A program made the position numbers and the translations under genes. Of a DNA stretch of 64,000 bases, positions 30,511 to 42,347 are shown one piece after another. The stretch is from Gossypium raimondii (lineage: Eukaryota; Streptophyta; Magnoliopsida; Malvales; Malvaceae), in assembly GCF_025698545.1 (NCBI RefSeq), contig NC_068576.1:48725890-48789889 (forward strand), in the 5' to 3' direction. The number at the start of each line of letters is the position of its first letter. Within the stretch, counting starts at the first letter, position 1. The notes below the pieces were generated by a model that was not told where the DNA came from, ran no database searches, and was given only the letters and a program-made list of their open reading frames with translations.

Positions 30511-31695
30511 TGTCGAAACCATTTTTTCAAAAGAAAAATTAGTTGTTGACTTAAAAATAAAAATTGGAGTCGCCACTAATATTTTATTGAAGTATGATTG
30601 AATCACTTAAAAACGATTTTGGTCTACGAGTTTTAGAAAAACGAGTTCAGGAGTCAGTTACGTACGAGGAAGGATTAGCACCCTCGTAACGCCCAAAGTT
30701 GGTACCAAATTAATTATTTAATGTCTTAAGGTCGAATGATTGAAAATTCGGAAAGAAATTTAAAAATATGATTCTCTTTAAAGCACCCAAAAATTTAAGG
30801 AAATGTATATTTCACATTAATCGAGAAAAAGAATTATATCCCGTAAATTAGGACACAATACCTTTAATCCCGAAACGAGAATAAACACCATAAATTCATT
30901 TATTTGAAAGATATTTGATTATCTCGATTTTGGAAAAGAAATCATGTTCCGTAAGTTAGAACACGATCTTTCACTAATTCACGAGATCGTTTTTAAAAAA
31001 AAAATTATGTTTAAAAAAGTTCATGTATTTGGATTTATCAAGAAAATCGAAACCCCGTAAGTTAAAAATTATGTTTATTAGGGTACAACCTTTCAAATTT
31101 TTGAAGTATGTAACATAAAAAAAAAGGATTTTATGCATCGGGTAAAGATTGTGGTGTGAATTTAAAAGAGCAATGAAATAACATAAAGTGATAATACTGA
31201 ACAAAATATTAAGATGATAGTTAATAATAAAATAAAATACTATGATGACAATATCGGTAATCGAATTGCAAAAACAAAATAAATAAGATAACGTAAAATG
31301 AAATGAAAGTAAGAACTACACAATAAAAAATATAACATGAGGATCTAATAATTTAAAGAAAATTAACAAAATATAAAGACGAGTAAACTGCTAACACAAG
31401 ACACAAATAAAAAACAATCTAAAATTTTAATGAAAGAGATTGATTATATAATAGCAAATAAATAGTAAATGTAACTAATAGGTAAGAAGTAAATACATAA
31501 AATAATGAAAATAGAAACAGTATATAAATTTTAAGATAAATAATGATAAAAACTTAAAATAAGTAAATAATAAAAGACATAATAAAATAAATATATTTAA
31601 AATATTTGGATGAATATAAAAATAAAAGAGAAATATAATAATGCAAAACTTTTTAATTTAATAATGTGATGAAAATAATAAATAAATAAAAGAGA

Positions 31696-31735
<40 letters not shown>

Positions 31736-32899
31736 CTAATTAGTTTAATAATAAAAGTAACAATAGAAAAGGGCTAAATTGAAAATAAAACAAAGTTTTA
31801 GGGGAGAAATCGGGAATAAAATGAGTAAGAACCCAATAGAACACGCAGATGACAAAGACGGGCCAAATGGGTAATAATTCCCTCCCTCCAAAACGCACAG
31901 CTTCAAGGGACCAAATTATAAATTGAAATAAATTACAGGGCAAAATTAAAGAATAAATGGAACTTAACTGCAAAATAATTTAAAAGCGAAAGGGCTAAAA
32001 GCGCAAATTTCTCATTAATAAAAAACACGCGGATCTTCCCCTCGGGTCGGGTCACCGCGCCGGTCAAGGCCTAAACGGCACCGTTTTGGTGCCTGAGAGG
32101 CTTGCCTAAAACGACGTCGTTTTGGGGCCAATAAAAGTCAAGTTTTAGACAAAAAAAAAATCATTTAGCCTTTGGTTTCAGAAAAAAAAGTTGAGAGCTC
32201 TCCCCTTCCCCTTCAAAGGTTTCCAGAATCCACCACTCGGGCCAGACCACATCATTGCCACGGTCACGCATGACGGCATGCCAGATCATGGTGGCCGAAA
32301 AAATTTTAAATTTTTTTTTTTGGTTTTTTCGACTCTCGGCCTTAAAAAAACACCGATCTTCATCGGAATCGGCACCTCCTCCGCAATAAAGGTACGATTT
32401 TTACCCTTTGTATTTTCGATTTATTTTTTTAAAAGAAAAGAAAAGGGAAAAAAACAATAAATAATAAATAAGCCGAAAAAAATAACCACCTTTGAGAATG
32501 CCCGATATTTGAAATGATTTCTTTCCAATCTCTTTTGATTCATTCGTGTGTGTTAAAATACATAAATTCGGGGCCTTTTTATAGCCCGAAATTTCCTATT
32601 TTCTCTACTTTTACACTGTTTGTGTTGTTGTTGGACTTTCCTAGTCCTTTTACAGGTACGAACGTTGTGGCACGTGCGGGGAAGGTGGTGCGCGCGGAGG
32701 CTGCCGTTGGGGTGCGGCGGCTGAGGCTTGGCTGCTGCCTAGGGTTTTGTTTTTCTTTTGTTTTGGGCTAGGGTTAGCTTTTAGGTTGTTGGGCCTATTT
32801 TTGGGTTTGGCAATTTGGGCTTGTTTTATTTATTTTGGTTTTAGTTTAAATTTGGTTTTATTATTTGTATATGGGCTGGGCAAATTTTGGGTTTGTACA
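30511..32899 (+). mobile_element. Solo LTR (2389 bp), Ty3-type, with perfect ACACT target duplication
   Basis: It starts TGTCGAAACC and ends GTTTGTACA. The 5-bp sequence ACACT lies directly on both sides (30506-30510 and 32900-32904), so both ends are secure. There is no primer-binding site, gag-pol or second LTR, so this is a solo LTR left by recombination between two LTRs. The opening words GAGTCGCCACTAATATTTTATTGA and GATTAGCACCCTCGTAACGC are familiar from abundant cotton Ty3/gypsy LTRs (memory, not search). It contains an (AAT)n microsatellite at about 31697-31730, palindromes near 32073-32123, and a GC-richer block at about 32655-32760. Strand is assigned by the TG...CA reading used here; orientation is otherwise uncertain. 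Confidence 0.85.
31697..31731. repeat. (TAA)n microsatellite within the solo LTR
   Basis: About eleven TAA units without interruption, in an A-rich stretch of the LTR. Confidence 0.9.
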
Positions 32900-32904
32900 A
32901 CACT

Positions 32905-34987
32905 GATGGCTCAACTGGAAATAAACTAATGCTTCTCAAATCCAATTATGAGATTTCTGACCAATATGTTTTGATTTTTTAAATTTTATTTTAAGGACCT
33001 TTCACACTATATTATTTATGATTTTTTTAATTATTTAAAAATATAGTTGTAATTTTTTATGTTATTGATGCATAATTTTAATATTTTTTACCTTGAACTC
33101 CGAACTTTAAACTTTGAAGTCAAAATCGAACCCTAAGCCCTAAAAGAATTAGAATTTAAATTTCAAAATTCAAAGAAAAATTACATAAACTAAAAATGAC
33201 TAAATAGATTTACAACTTAAGCATAATATAAAAAATATTAGTAGAATTTAACCATTTCTTTATTTATTTAGATTGAAACTAATATTTGACTATTTTTATA
33301 TATTTGAATTAAAATTTTAAACTTTGAAATTAAATTAAAATATAAAAATAAATCTGTAACTTATGTATAATACAGATTGGAAAATCAAGAAATGTTATCG
33401 GAACAACATTTCACATAACCTTTCAATTCCCTTCAATTCATCTCTTCATGACGAATTTTAGGCACGCAATATATATATATATATTAAAAAGGAAATCAAA
33501 ATACCCTAAAAAAATCAAATTTACTTCAAAATCTGCAGCAATCATTCGTGCCATAACATGTCACAGCATGGAAATCATTATTCCTTGCTATAGAATCTCT
33601 TATCCACTCCATATATATTTCCCTTAAATTCTTATTGTTACACATTTCGAAGTCCTAAAGAAGTTGATATCAAGGGCAAGAAAAAAAGCAAAACAAACAA
33701 TGAACAAATGCTATTAAAAATCCATGCAAGCCTCATCCTTAAAAACAAAATCCCCATAGTCAAATGAATGGCCCAATTAAATAAAAAAAATTACAGACAT
33801 GGGAAAGATCAAACACAAAAATATGCAAAATCAACAATAAAAAAAGAAAATTTAAGAAAATAACAAATGAAAAGGTAACAAAAAGCGATAGTTTATTGTA
33901 TAAAAGGTAACAGATGAATTTCTTTCTTCTGCCTAGTCTCAACTTTATAAACACCTTAACCATTACTTTTTTTTTTCTCGGCAATAGTTTGAATATTTAA
34001 TTTATAAGAAAAGGCATCAAAATGCCATAAACCAGCAAAAAAAAAAACACCTTAAACAACTTAACCCAACTTTTAGGGGACAATAACAAAATCTAAATCG
34101 AAAAAGCCAACCAAAACAAAGAATCAGTGCACAAACCAACCAAACAATAAGGATTGCAGCAGCAAAACAGAACAATCCACTACAGCATTCAATTTCAAAA
34201 TCACAAAACCAAATCTTCATCTCAATTGATAAAGTGCAGTATCATGCAAGTCTCAAATTAATCCCAAGTTGTTTCGAACGAAATTACTCGATTTAACTCG
34301 TAAGCTATAGACTGGACTTGGCCAGCAAGAATCCAATTTTGAAACCTGAAATTCACAATTAAGATTATGAGAAAACGAAGGAAAGAAAGAAGAAAACTTG
34401 GGATCTGTTTGGAGAAAGAAATCCAAATTTGAGTAGAACAGGGCTTTTTATGTTGCCGAGTTTGTTTAGAAGCTTTCTTGAAAGCAACAAAGAATGTGAG
34501 TAAATCAAAAAATAAATATCAAGATAAATAAAGAAAACGGAAATTAAAGATGGAAGGTTAGATTGTTAAACTGATGGAGATGAAAGGACAAACTTTCGGT
34601 TGAAGCCTTTAGGCAAAATTTCTCGACAAACTCAATCAATAGTTTTAACCGGCCCTCCAAAAAAGATTTCTTAGCAACTTAGAGTTGAAGAACTTTAAAC
34701 AAAATCTTGAAAAAGATTAAGTAATTTTTTTAAACAAAAACAAAAATTAAATCTTACAAAATAAAATACTTCAAAAAGTACTTTTATTAATTAAATAATC
34801 ACAAATGTCATACCTAATGAATAATGAAGATTAAGGCTAGTTGATTGCATCAAAATAAAACTTCTAAGTATAATGAAACTCTAAATAATTTGAGCAAAAA
34901 GTAGTATTAGTTGAACGAAGCTTTCTTGTTGACTAAGAAACATAAAACTTCTAAACATCTTAAAATAATTAAAAATATCCGTTTGGA
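32905..34987. other. Intergenic; possible untranslated transcript on minus strand
   Basis: No gene is recognised. On the minus strand about 34560-34200 has leader-like, pyrimidine-rich sequence. An acceptor-like TTTCAG (about 34348) is followed by a short open stretch encoding QNWILAGQVQSIAYE before a stop near 34262. A 67-residue hydrophobic minus frame (34220-34017) follows. None of these matches a family I know. A long non-coding RNA or a decayed gene is possible. Confidence 0.3.
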
Positions 34988-34992
34988 ATAAA

Positions 34993-37406
34993 TGTCACGC
35001 CCCAAAATATAGGGGGTTAATTGAATTAATTAACCAAGAATTGACCTAGGTTTGATGGTTAAGTAGTGAGTGTACTCCCTAGAAGTCTTAGGTTTTATCC
35101 TCTTCTTTCCCATTTCTTTTCTTTTTAATTTCAGCAAACTAAGATAAAAACCACAATAGAATATATATATTATGAGTGAAAACTTATCAAGTGCATGCTC
35201 AGGTTTGAGCCATCCCATCTCCATCACCAAATCATTTATTTTTCCACCTTAAATTCAGCCAAAATGTTGAATTAATTGCCCAAACTGTCCCTAGGGTTTC
35301 AAACCCTAAGCTATTTAATCCATTTTTCTAATTAGGCTAGGATTTTGCTTCTTTTTTCAAATCCCCTTAGAATTTTGCTTCCATCTTTTATACTTCTTTC
35401 TTTTTGTTTTCATCAAAATTTTATTCTATTGTTGAAAATTCTTCTTGTTTTCCAAATCAAAATATATTCCCGAATTTAACTTGTTTTTCAACTGGATTCA
35501 TGATCACTATTAGAAATAATCTTTGATCATTGCCAAGAATCGGTAAGTACAATTCAATCCCGATAATAAATCTTGAATTCTCGTAGTATTTACATCCGAT
35601 GCTAATCTTTCACTCAAATTAATAAATCTTTTAGAAATCTTGCCAAAATTCCCGGTAATCTTGATAAATCTTGAAATCAACTATTAATCCATGTATAAAT
35701 GTCATTTGAAGGACCCACTTTAGGTGTAACAACCCAGCTTTGATAGCGAGGAACGACATTCGAGCCATTGGTGAAAGGTGTATGTTCTTTTGCAATCGAA
35801 TCATGATAAATTGTGTCTCGGATTAGGGCCACACAGTTGTGTTGTCCACACGTGTGGACCACATGGGCCCTCACACGGCCCTGTCCTATTGAAACTCTAG
35901 GATATTTCGATTCTCACATAGACTAGGACCTTCTACACGGCTTGCAACACAATTGTGTCTTCCCTGTAGCTTCATTTTGCATGTTCCACACAGTCACAAT
36001 CTGTTACACGACTGTGTAACCCCTCTATACAGCTTAAGGCATTGCGCACGGCCTGGCCACACTGCCATGTGCCCAATTTTGCCTAAAATTTTGTAAACTG
36101 TTCAATTTAGTCACTGCATAATCCTTAAACTATTTTTAGTATTTTATCTCTTTCAATTAAGTCCCCAATTTTATGAATAATGCATAATCCAGATTTGATG
36201 GATTAGATTATTACTATATGTGTATGATATGTGACTAGTACATGCCTTCTATGACTAAATTATTGATAAATTTGTTATTGTTACTCGTATCAGTGAATTA
36301 TTGATTGCATGAACAATATGCTTACTATACTGGTAAACCAAATACATGAAAAACATGTCTATTGCTATTGTTGATCTAATTACATGTTGAACATGTCCAT
36401 TGTTTCTGTATTGTATTGACACCCGCATGTCATACTACATTGCATGGAGTGGGACGCGAAGTGCTTGCAGTTTATCTACAAACACTAGTGGTTTATCCAC
36501 AACTATTACTAACAATTTACTTGTTGTGCATTCACAACCTACTAGTAGTGTATTGACCTGCAAACAGTGGTGGTTTATCCACAACTATTACTAACAACTT
36601 TTATCTGCAAACCCATTATGTATTCACAACTACTAGTAGCGTATTAATATGTAACACTTGTGGTTCATCCACAAATTGGAGTGTTTGGGATATAAGAGTT
36701 ATGGAAAACTCTTATTGTAGAGTGTAGCGATAGGGTGAGACCTTTTCTTTACTACTAAACTCAAACTGCATTACCATGGCACTCATAAGCATGATCGAAT
36801 GAACTATCAATTGTTGTTATACTATACGATTGTTATTATACTGAATATTGTTATTATATGCTTGGTTCATTAAATTGCATTGGTTTTCTTGTGATGGAAC
36901 TCACACTGAGCGTCATAACTCATCCCCCTTTAATTTTCATCCTTACAAATAATCCACCAGGTCAAGATGTGGACACGACATCTGAAGGGTCTCGACTCGA
37001 TTTTTATTTATAAAATTATTTTAGGCTCCTTATTTGATTTATTCTATTATTCAAATACTATATTATTTTATTTTGAATTGTGGCATGGGACTTAGGATTT
37101 GAGTTTTGTTTTTATATTGCACGACATTTATTTTAAATTTTTGGTTACCTAAATATGATTATTAAGTAGTTATGCATGAAACCCAATTTTTATTAAAAAC
37201 ATATGTAAATATCACTTTTCGCGGCTAAACTATAATTAAAATTTTGAGTATTAAATTTTCGGTAATTAACTAAGTTTTCTTCTGAAATAATTAAATGCTT
37301 TACAATGACTGTTTTCAAAACTCCAATAATTTACAAGGTCATTTTGGTGGCTAATGTAATCTTCCGAATTCGGGTCTAATGTCTGGGCCGAGTTGGGGAG
37401 GTTACA
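34993..37406 (+). mobile_element. Second solo LTR (2414 bp), near-perfect ATAAA/ATAAG duplication
   Basis: It starts TGTCACGCCCC and ends GGGGAGGTTACA. Flanking pentamers ATAAA (34988-34992) and ATAAG (37407-37411) differ by one base. No internal retrotransposon genes or second LTR. The interior has repeated ACACGG/CACACGGCC words at about 35840-36070, typical of plant Ty3 LTRs. A short-period repeat with GTGGTTTATCCACAACTATT (listed separately) follows. The ends differ from those of the LTR at 30511, so it belongs to another family or subfamily. Confidence 0.8.
36465..36680. repeat. Degenerate tandem repeat inside the second solo LTR
   Basis: The block GTGGTTTATCCACAACTATT plus ACTAACAA...ATTCACAAC...CTACTAGTAG(T/C)GTATT occurs at about 36478-36555 and about 36569-36650. 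A third partial start (GTGGTTCATCCACAA) is at about 36660. Confidence 0.75.
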
Positions 37407-38861
37407 ATAAGCAAATACAAAAAAATATAAAACCTAAAAAAAATACAATATTTGGCTCATATATAATCAAAATAAAGCCCAAAATTTGTAATTTCGCATC
37501 CTATCTAGAAATTTCTGCTTGTAAAGTCTTCTTGGCCATAACTTGAGCTGCCGAACTCGAAATTAAGTGATTCAAAGTGCATTCCTAAACTAATAGATAG
37601 CTCTTTCATTAGTTTGAAGATATTTTTGCTCAAAATTTTTTGCTTGCAAAGTCTTCACGGCCATAACTTGAGCTTCCAAACTCAAAATCAAGTGATTCAA
37701 TGCGTGTTTCAAAACTAAGAGATAGCTCTTTTATCTCTTTGAAGACATTTTCGCTCAAAATTACTTAGATCCCATCTAAAAAAAGCATCATAAATCAACT
37801 AATTTTTCATACTTGAAAATTGACAACTTACAAAATTTAATTTAATAAATTTCATACATCATGAACACATAAGAGGCCAATTTTCACCTTAGAATCGAAA
37901 AAGTTCCAATATAGCATATTCATCGATCCTTTTATCCATAAGCTAACACTTCACACCCAAGAGGTGTGAGCCATTTCAAGTAACTGATATTATCGAAATC
38001 ATCAACCCTCTTCCATAGTTTCCATGGGCGTATATTCTTGTTACAAACCCACCACAGAGTCACTCTCAAATCTGATTCAAAAATCAACAAAACAAGAATG
38101 AATCCACCTTGATTCAACGAAAAACGGAAGAGCTGTTTTAATCGTGATCTCCTCCGCAACATTAGAACACAAGACTCCTAAAAGACCTGAAAACAAGATT
38201 GGATGGAACCGGATTACCAAGAAACCGTCCATATTAAATTAAAGAGAATTAGTCACTTTGTAATGTTGTTATAGTAGATTCTAATTGATTATAGGATTAG
38301 TTGTTTTTCTTAAAGTGGTGACAAGAAAATTTTACTTAAAGTGCTGTTAACTTTACTGACGTAACATCCACGTGTATATCCATTAGCAATTAATTAATTA
38401 ATTTTTAAAATCAAAATTAAAATTAAATTTTTTTATACTTTTAATAATTTTATATTTTTAAAATAGTTTTTACAAATTTTTGAATTTTTTAAAACTTTAA
38501 AAATTAATTAATTGTTGGTGTGGCAATCCATGTGTATGCCATATCAACAAAGTTAATATATGTTAATTTTCCAATCATTTTTGGGTGATTTGACAAACAA
38601 TACAAGTTTAAGGGCTAAAAGAGGCGAAAAATTAAATGGAGGGATAAAATGATTTTTTTTTTTGTAAAGTTGGAGGGCAAAATAAGTCATTGTCCCTTAA
38701 CTAAATGATTGTTCATAAAAATTTCGGTTTGATTATATGAAAATTTTAATTACCTGTTAATTCGATTCAATTAAGGAAATTTAATTGATTTATCTTTTTT
38801 TTTAAATGTAACAAGTAGAGTATAATTACAAATACAAGTTCAAGTAATCACAAGTATTTGA
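37407..38861. other. Intergenic; 125-bp tandem duplication at 37505-37760
   Basis: Two diverged copies of a 125-bp unit carry GGCCATAACTTGAGCT(G/T)CC and GATAGCTCTTT (first at about 37515, second at about 37640). The stretch 37932-38162 has higher GC and a minus-strand frame of 76 codons without a recognisable domain. The segment 38360-38570 resembles 290-440. No gene is called. Confidence 0.55.
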
Positions 38862-38879
38862 TTACACTACACCAAAACA

Positions 38880-39500
38880 GGCTTTTAGCGTCGTTTTTCG
38901 CGTCGTTTGGATAACAAACGCCGCTAAAGATCAATCATTAGCGGCGCATTATAAAAAACGCCGCTGAAAATAATCATTCCCGGCGTTTTTGAGAAAGCGC
39001 CGCAAAAAACCTAGCGCAACGACGCCGTTTCCCCAACATTCGGTGATTTAGCGGCGTTTTTCAGTAAGTGCCGCTAATGCTCAAGGCTTTAGCGGCGTTT
39101 CTAGGAAAGCGCCGCAAAAATAACTAAGCCCAACAATGTCGTTTCCCGAGCTTTCAGGGATTTAGCGGCGCTTTCTATAAAGCACCGCTAATGGTTAGGT
39201 CTTTAGCAGCGTTTCTGGAAAAGCGCCGCTACTTAAAACTAGCGCAACGACGTCGTCTCCCGAGCTTTCAGGGATTTAGCGGCGTTTTTGTTAAAGCGCC
39301 GCAAAAAACCTAAGCCCAACGACGCCGTTTTCTGGCTTTCGGGGATTTTAGCGGCGTTTTTGTTAAAGCGCCGCTAATGTTCAGTCTTTAGCGGCGTTTT
39401 TTGGAAAGCGCCGCAAAAAAAACTAAGCGCAATGTCGTCGTTTTCTGTGCTTTTGAGTGATTTAGCGGCGTTTTTAGAAAAGCGCCGCTAATGATCAGGG
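38880..39500. repeat. CACTA left subterminal palindromic repeat array
   Basis: About ten units of the form TTTAGCGGCGTTTTT, a few bases, then AAAGCGCCGCTAATG, each able to fold back on itself. A higher-order motif AACGACG(T/C)CGTTTCCCGAGC...TTTCAGGGATTTAGCGG recurs about five times. Subterminal repeats of this kind are binding sites for element-encoded proteins in the CACTA family (family knowledge). Confidence 0.9.
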
Positions 39501-39689
39501 ATTTAAAATAATTTAAAGTATTTCTTAAAATTGAAAAATTAAAAACTATTATTTAAAATATTTTTAAAGTTTTTGGATACATTACTGATTTTTTAGTTTA
39601 TATATTAAATAATTTTTTATATAATCGTAAAAGAGGTAGTATTAAATTTAAAATATTGAATTAATTATCATTATAGTATATGGTTTAGA

Positions 39690-39830
39690 GTTTAAGGAGT
39701 AGGTCAAGGTATGGATTTAGGGTTTAGGGATTAGGTGTTATGCTTTTGGGGTTAGGGGGAGTTAAGAGTTAAGATTTAGGGTTTAGGGGTTAGGGTTTAG
39801 GGTTTAGGGATTTTTGGTTTAGGGTTTGAA
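39690..39830. repeat. Telomere-like TTTAGGG-rich block
   Basis: Degenerate runs of GGTTTAGGG/GATTTAGGG/GGGTTAGGG. The closest match to the plant telomere heptamer is at about 39770-39825. It lies inside the CACTA element, not at a chromosome end. Similar blocks occur at about 40110-40200 and 40880-40985. Confidence 0.7.
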
Positions 39831-40039
39831 CGGTAAGGTTAGAGTTTAAGTTTAGATTAAATAGTTTTATTAATTTTATATCAAATATGTTATTTAAGTC
39901 AATAAGAAATTTGGATGAATTTAAATTATGAGTATATAGTTTATATTATTTAAGAGATATATAATAGATAGATGATCGATCACTTTATGCATGTAGATAT
40001 TGATACATGTATCAAATACTTTTAAATATTACTTAATAT

Positions 40040-41320
40040 TTTTAAATAATATTTATTTACGTAAAATTTAAATAGTAAAATTATATAATAAAATTTTTTA
40101 GGGGTTATGGTTTAGGGGTTAGAGGAGTTTAGGGTTTGTGCTTTAAGGGTTAAAGGGGATTTAGGGGTTATATATGGGTTAGGAATTTGGGAATTAGGGG
40201 TTATTAATTAATTTTTATATTAAATACTTTTAAATATTACTTAAAATTTTAACAAGTATTTATGTAAAATTTAAATTAAATGTACAAGAGATAAATAAAT
40301 AAATAACAAAATTTATTCAAATTTTAGCAAATATATCTCGATTGCATTTTTATTTGTATGCTTTTAGAAAAACACGTAAATTATCTTTAAACTCAAAACG
40401 GCGTTGTTTCAGTTAATCATTTGTATGCGTTTTTATGAAAATGCCGAAAGTTTACTTATGTTTTAATAAAACGGCACCGTCGATTTTGTACATGAAATTT
40501 TAGTGGTATGCTTACTAAAATGCCGCAAATATGAATAATATCCGCAAATACTTATAAATAAATATAAATAATTTAGTGGCGTTTTTGTGAAAAACGCCGC
40601 AAATAATATTTGAAAAATTGAATAAAACGGAGCCGTTTCATTGACAAGTTCAGTTGACCCTCAAAATTTGTAAGATTTGTGGCGTTTTCTTTAAGCGCCC
40701 TTCATGAAATGAATACTGGCATATCTCCATCAACCTAATTTAACTTAAAAATAGAGCATAAATTTTAAATTGTAATACATTATTTGAATAATATCAATGA
40801 TTTATAAAATCGAATGTTGATAAAATTTTAATATTTATTCACGTAAAATTTAAATAGTAAAATTATATAATTGGAATGGTTTAGGGGTTATGCTTTAGGG
40901 GTTAGGGAGATTTAGGGGTTTATGGTTTATGCTTTAAGGGTTTAGGGATTTAGGGTTATGGGTTAGGAATTTGGGAATTAGGGTTATTAATTTTATATTA
41001 AATACTTTTAAATATTACTTAAAATTTTAACAATTATTTATGTAAAATTTAAATTAAATATACAAGAGATAAATAAATAAATAATAAAATTTATTCAAAT
41101 TTTAGCAAATAATTATTGCATTTTTATTTGTATGCGTTTTGAAAAACGCCGTAAATTATCTTTAAACTTCAGTTAATCATTTGTGGCGTTTTTATGAAAA
41201 CGCTAGAAAGTTTACTTATGTTTTAATAAAACGGCACCGTCGATTACAGTACATGAATTTTAGTGGCGTTTTTACTAAAACGCCATAAATATGAATAATA
41301 TCCATAAATTGAATAAAACG
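40040..41320. repeat. About 800-bp tandem duplication inside the CACTA element
   Basis: About 40045-40560 and about 40840-41305 align over most of their length. Shared words in order are ACGTAAAATTTAAATAGTAA, TTAGGAATTTGGGAATTAGG, GAGATAAATAAATAAATAA, GTTTACTTATGTTTTAATAA and ACGGCACCGTCGATT. Copies differ by many small changes, so the event is not recent. Confidence 0.8.
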
Positions 41321-42140
41321 AGCCGTTTCATGAAATGAAATTTGTATGATTTATAAAATTTATTAAATTTTAACATTTAAAATTAATGTATTAAATATGT
41401 AACATATTTTTATATAATGTTATTGAAATAATATTAACAAAGTCATAACAATGTACCTGCTGAAAAATAATTTGAAAACTTATAAACTTATTAATATATT
41501 TTTTAAAAGTGAATAATTAGTGGCGTTTTGCTGAAAAATGCCACACAATCTAAATATTAGTGTCGTTTTGCGAATAAACGCTGCAAAGATCTTTAATATA
41601 AATTGAACGAAACAGCGCCGTTTCATTGACGAATTAAATATTAGTGGCGTTTATTCTCAAAACGCCGTAAATGTTGTAAAATTAGTGGCGTTTGATTGTA
41701 AGCGCCGTAAAAGTTGGAATCGACAACGGTGTCGTTTTAAACATATTTTAGTTTTCAACTAAATCCCCGCCCCCAGCACCAAATCCCCAATCTGTCGAAA
41801 TCCCTAATCCTTTTTTCTATCTGCGATTTCTTACATGCGATTCTTCAATTGAAAAGCTTCGGTGTTCCGTTGTTCGGTTTCTTGCAAATTTATAAGGATT
41901 ATTTACCTTCATTGTTTCGGATTCTTGCTAACTCACATAACCCAGTCAAAGAAGACGGAGAAGGTGGGCAGACATTCGGATTCTGTCGTCGGGGGAAACA
42001 GTATTTAAGGTAAGATTTCCCGATTCTGCGCATTTAAACATTGGGTTTTCTTGTCTAGCTTAATTTTTTTGTTTGTTATTTGTTGATGACCCTGAAATGT
42101 CTTGAAATCGTCTTCTCTGTGTATAGGGTTTTCAATCGTT

Positions 42141-42347
42141 TCATTTTTCTTCATCGTTGCGAAGGTACGCTATAGCTTTCACTTCTTTTATACTGGGAAT
42201 GCTTTCATTGGTTGGAGTAAAAGCTGATGAAAATGCAAGTTTAATATCCATTTCTCTCAACTTCTTAATACTTGCCTCAACCTGCTTCAAAAGCGTCAAT
42301 CTCTTTCTTAGTTCTTCAAGTTCCATTTCTAATGCCCGCTTTTCCAT
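42141..42347 (-). other. Possible captured coiled-coil exon fragment
   Basis: A 68-codon minus-strand frame opens with MEKRALEMELEELRKRLTLL and continues with Leu/Lys/Glu heptads, a pattern unusual for chance AT-rich sequence. It ends without a splice site that I can defend. It lies in the CACTA interior on the strand opposite the element's genes. It may be a captured host gene fragment or a chance frame. Confidence 0.3.

Noticed and set aside
34017..34220. Minus-strand 67-residue hydrophobic frame as a membrane protein
   Set aside because: Phe/Leu/Cys-rich composition follows from antisense of an A-rich tract; no family, no splice partner and no conserved motif were found.
38880..39500. CRISPR-like array
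   Set aside because: The units are palindromic with irregular spacing and sit just inside a CACTA terminus in a eukaryotic genome; they are subterminal transposon repeats.
39690..39830. True interstitial telomere or chromosome fusion site
   Set aside because: The TTTAGGG-like units are degenerate and lie inside a CACTA element with both ends identified; the duplicated copies belong to the element.
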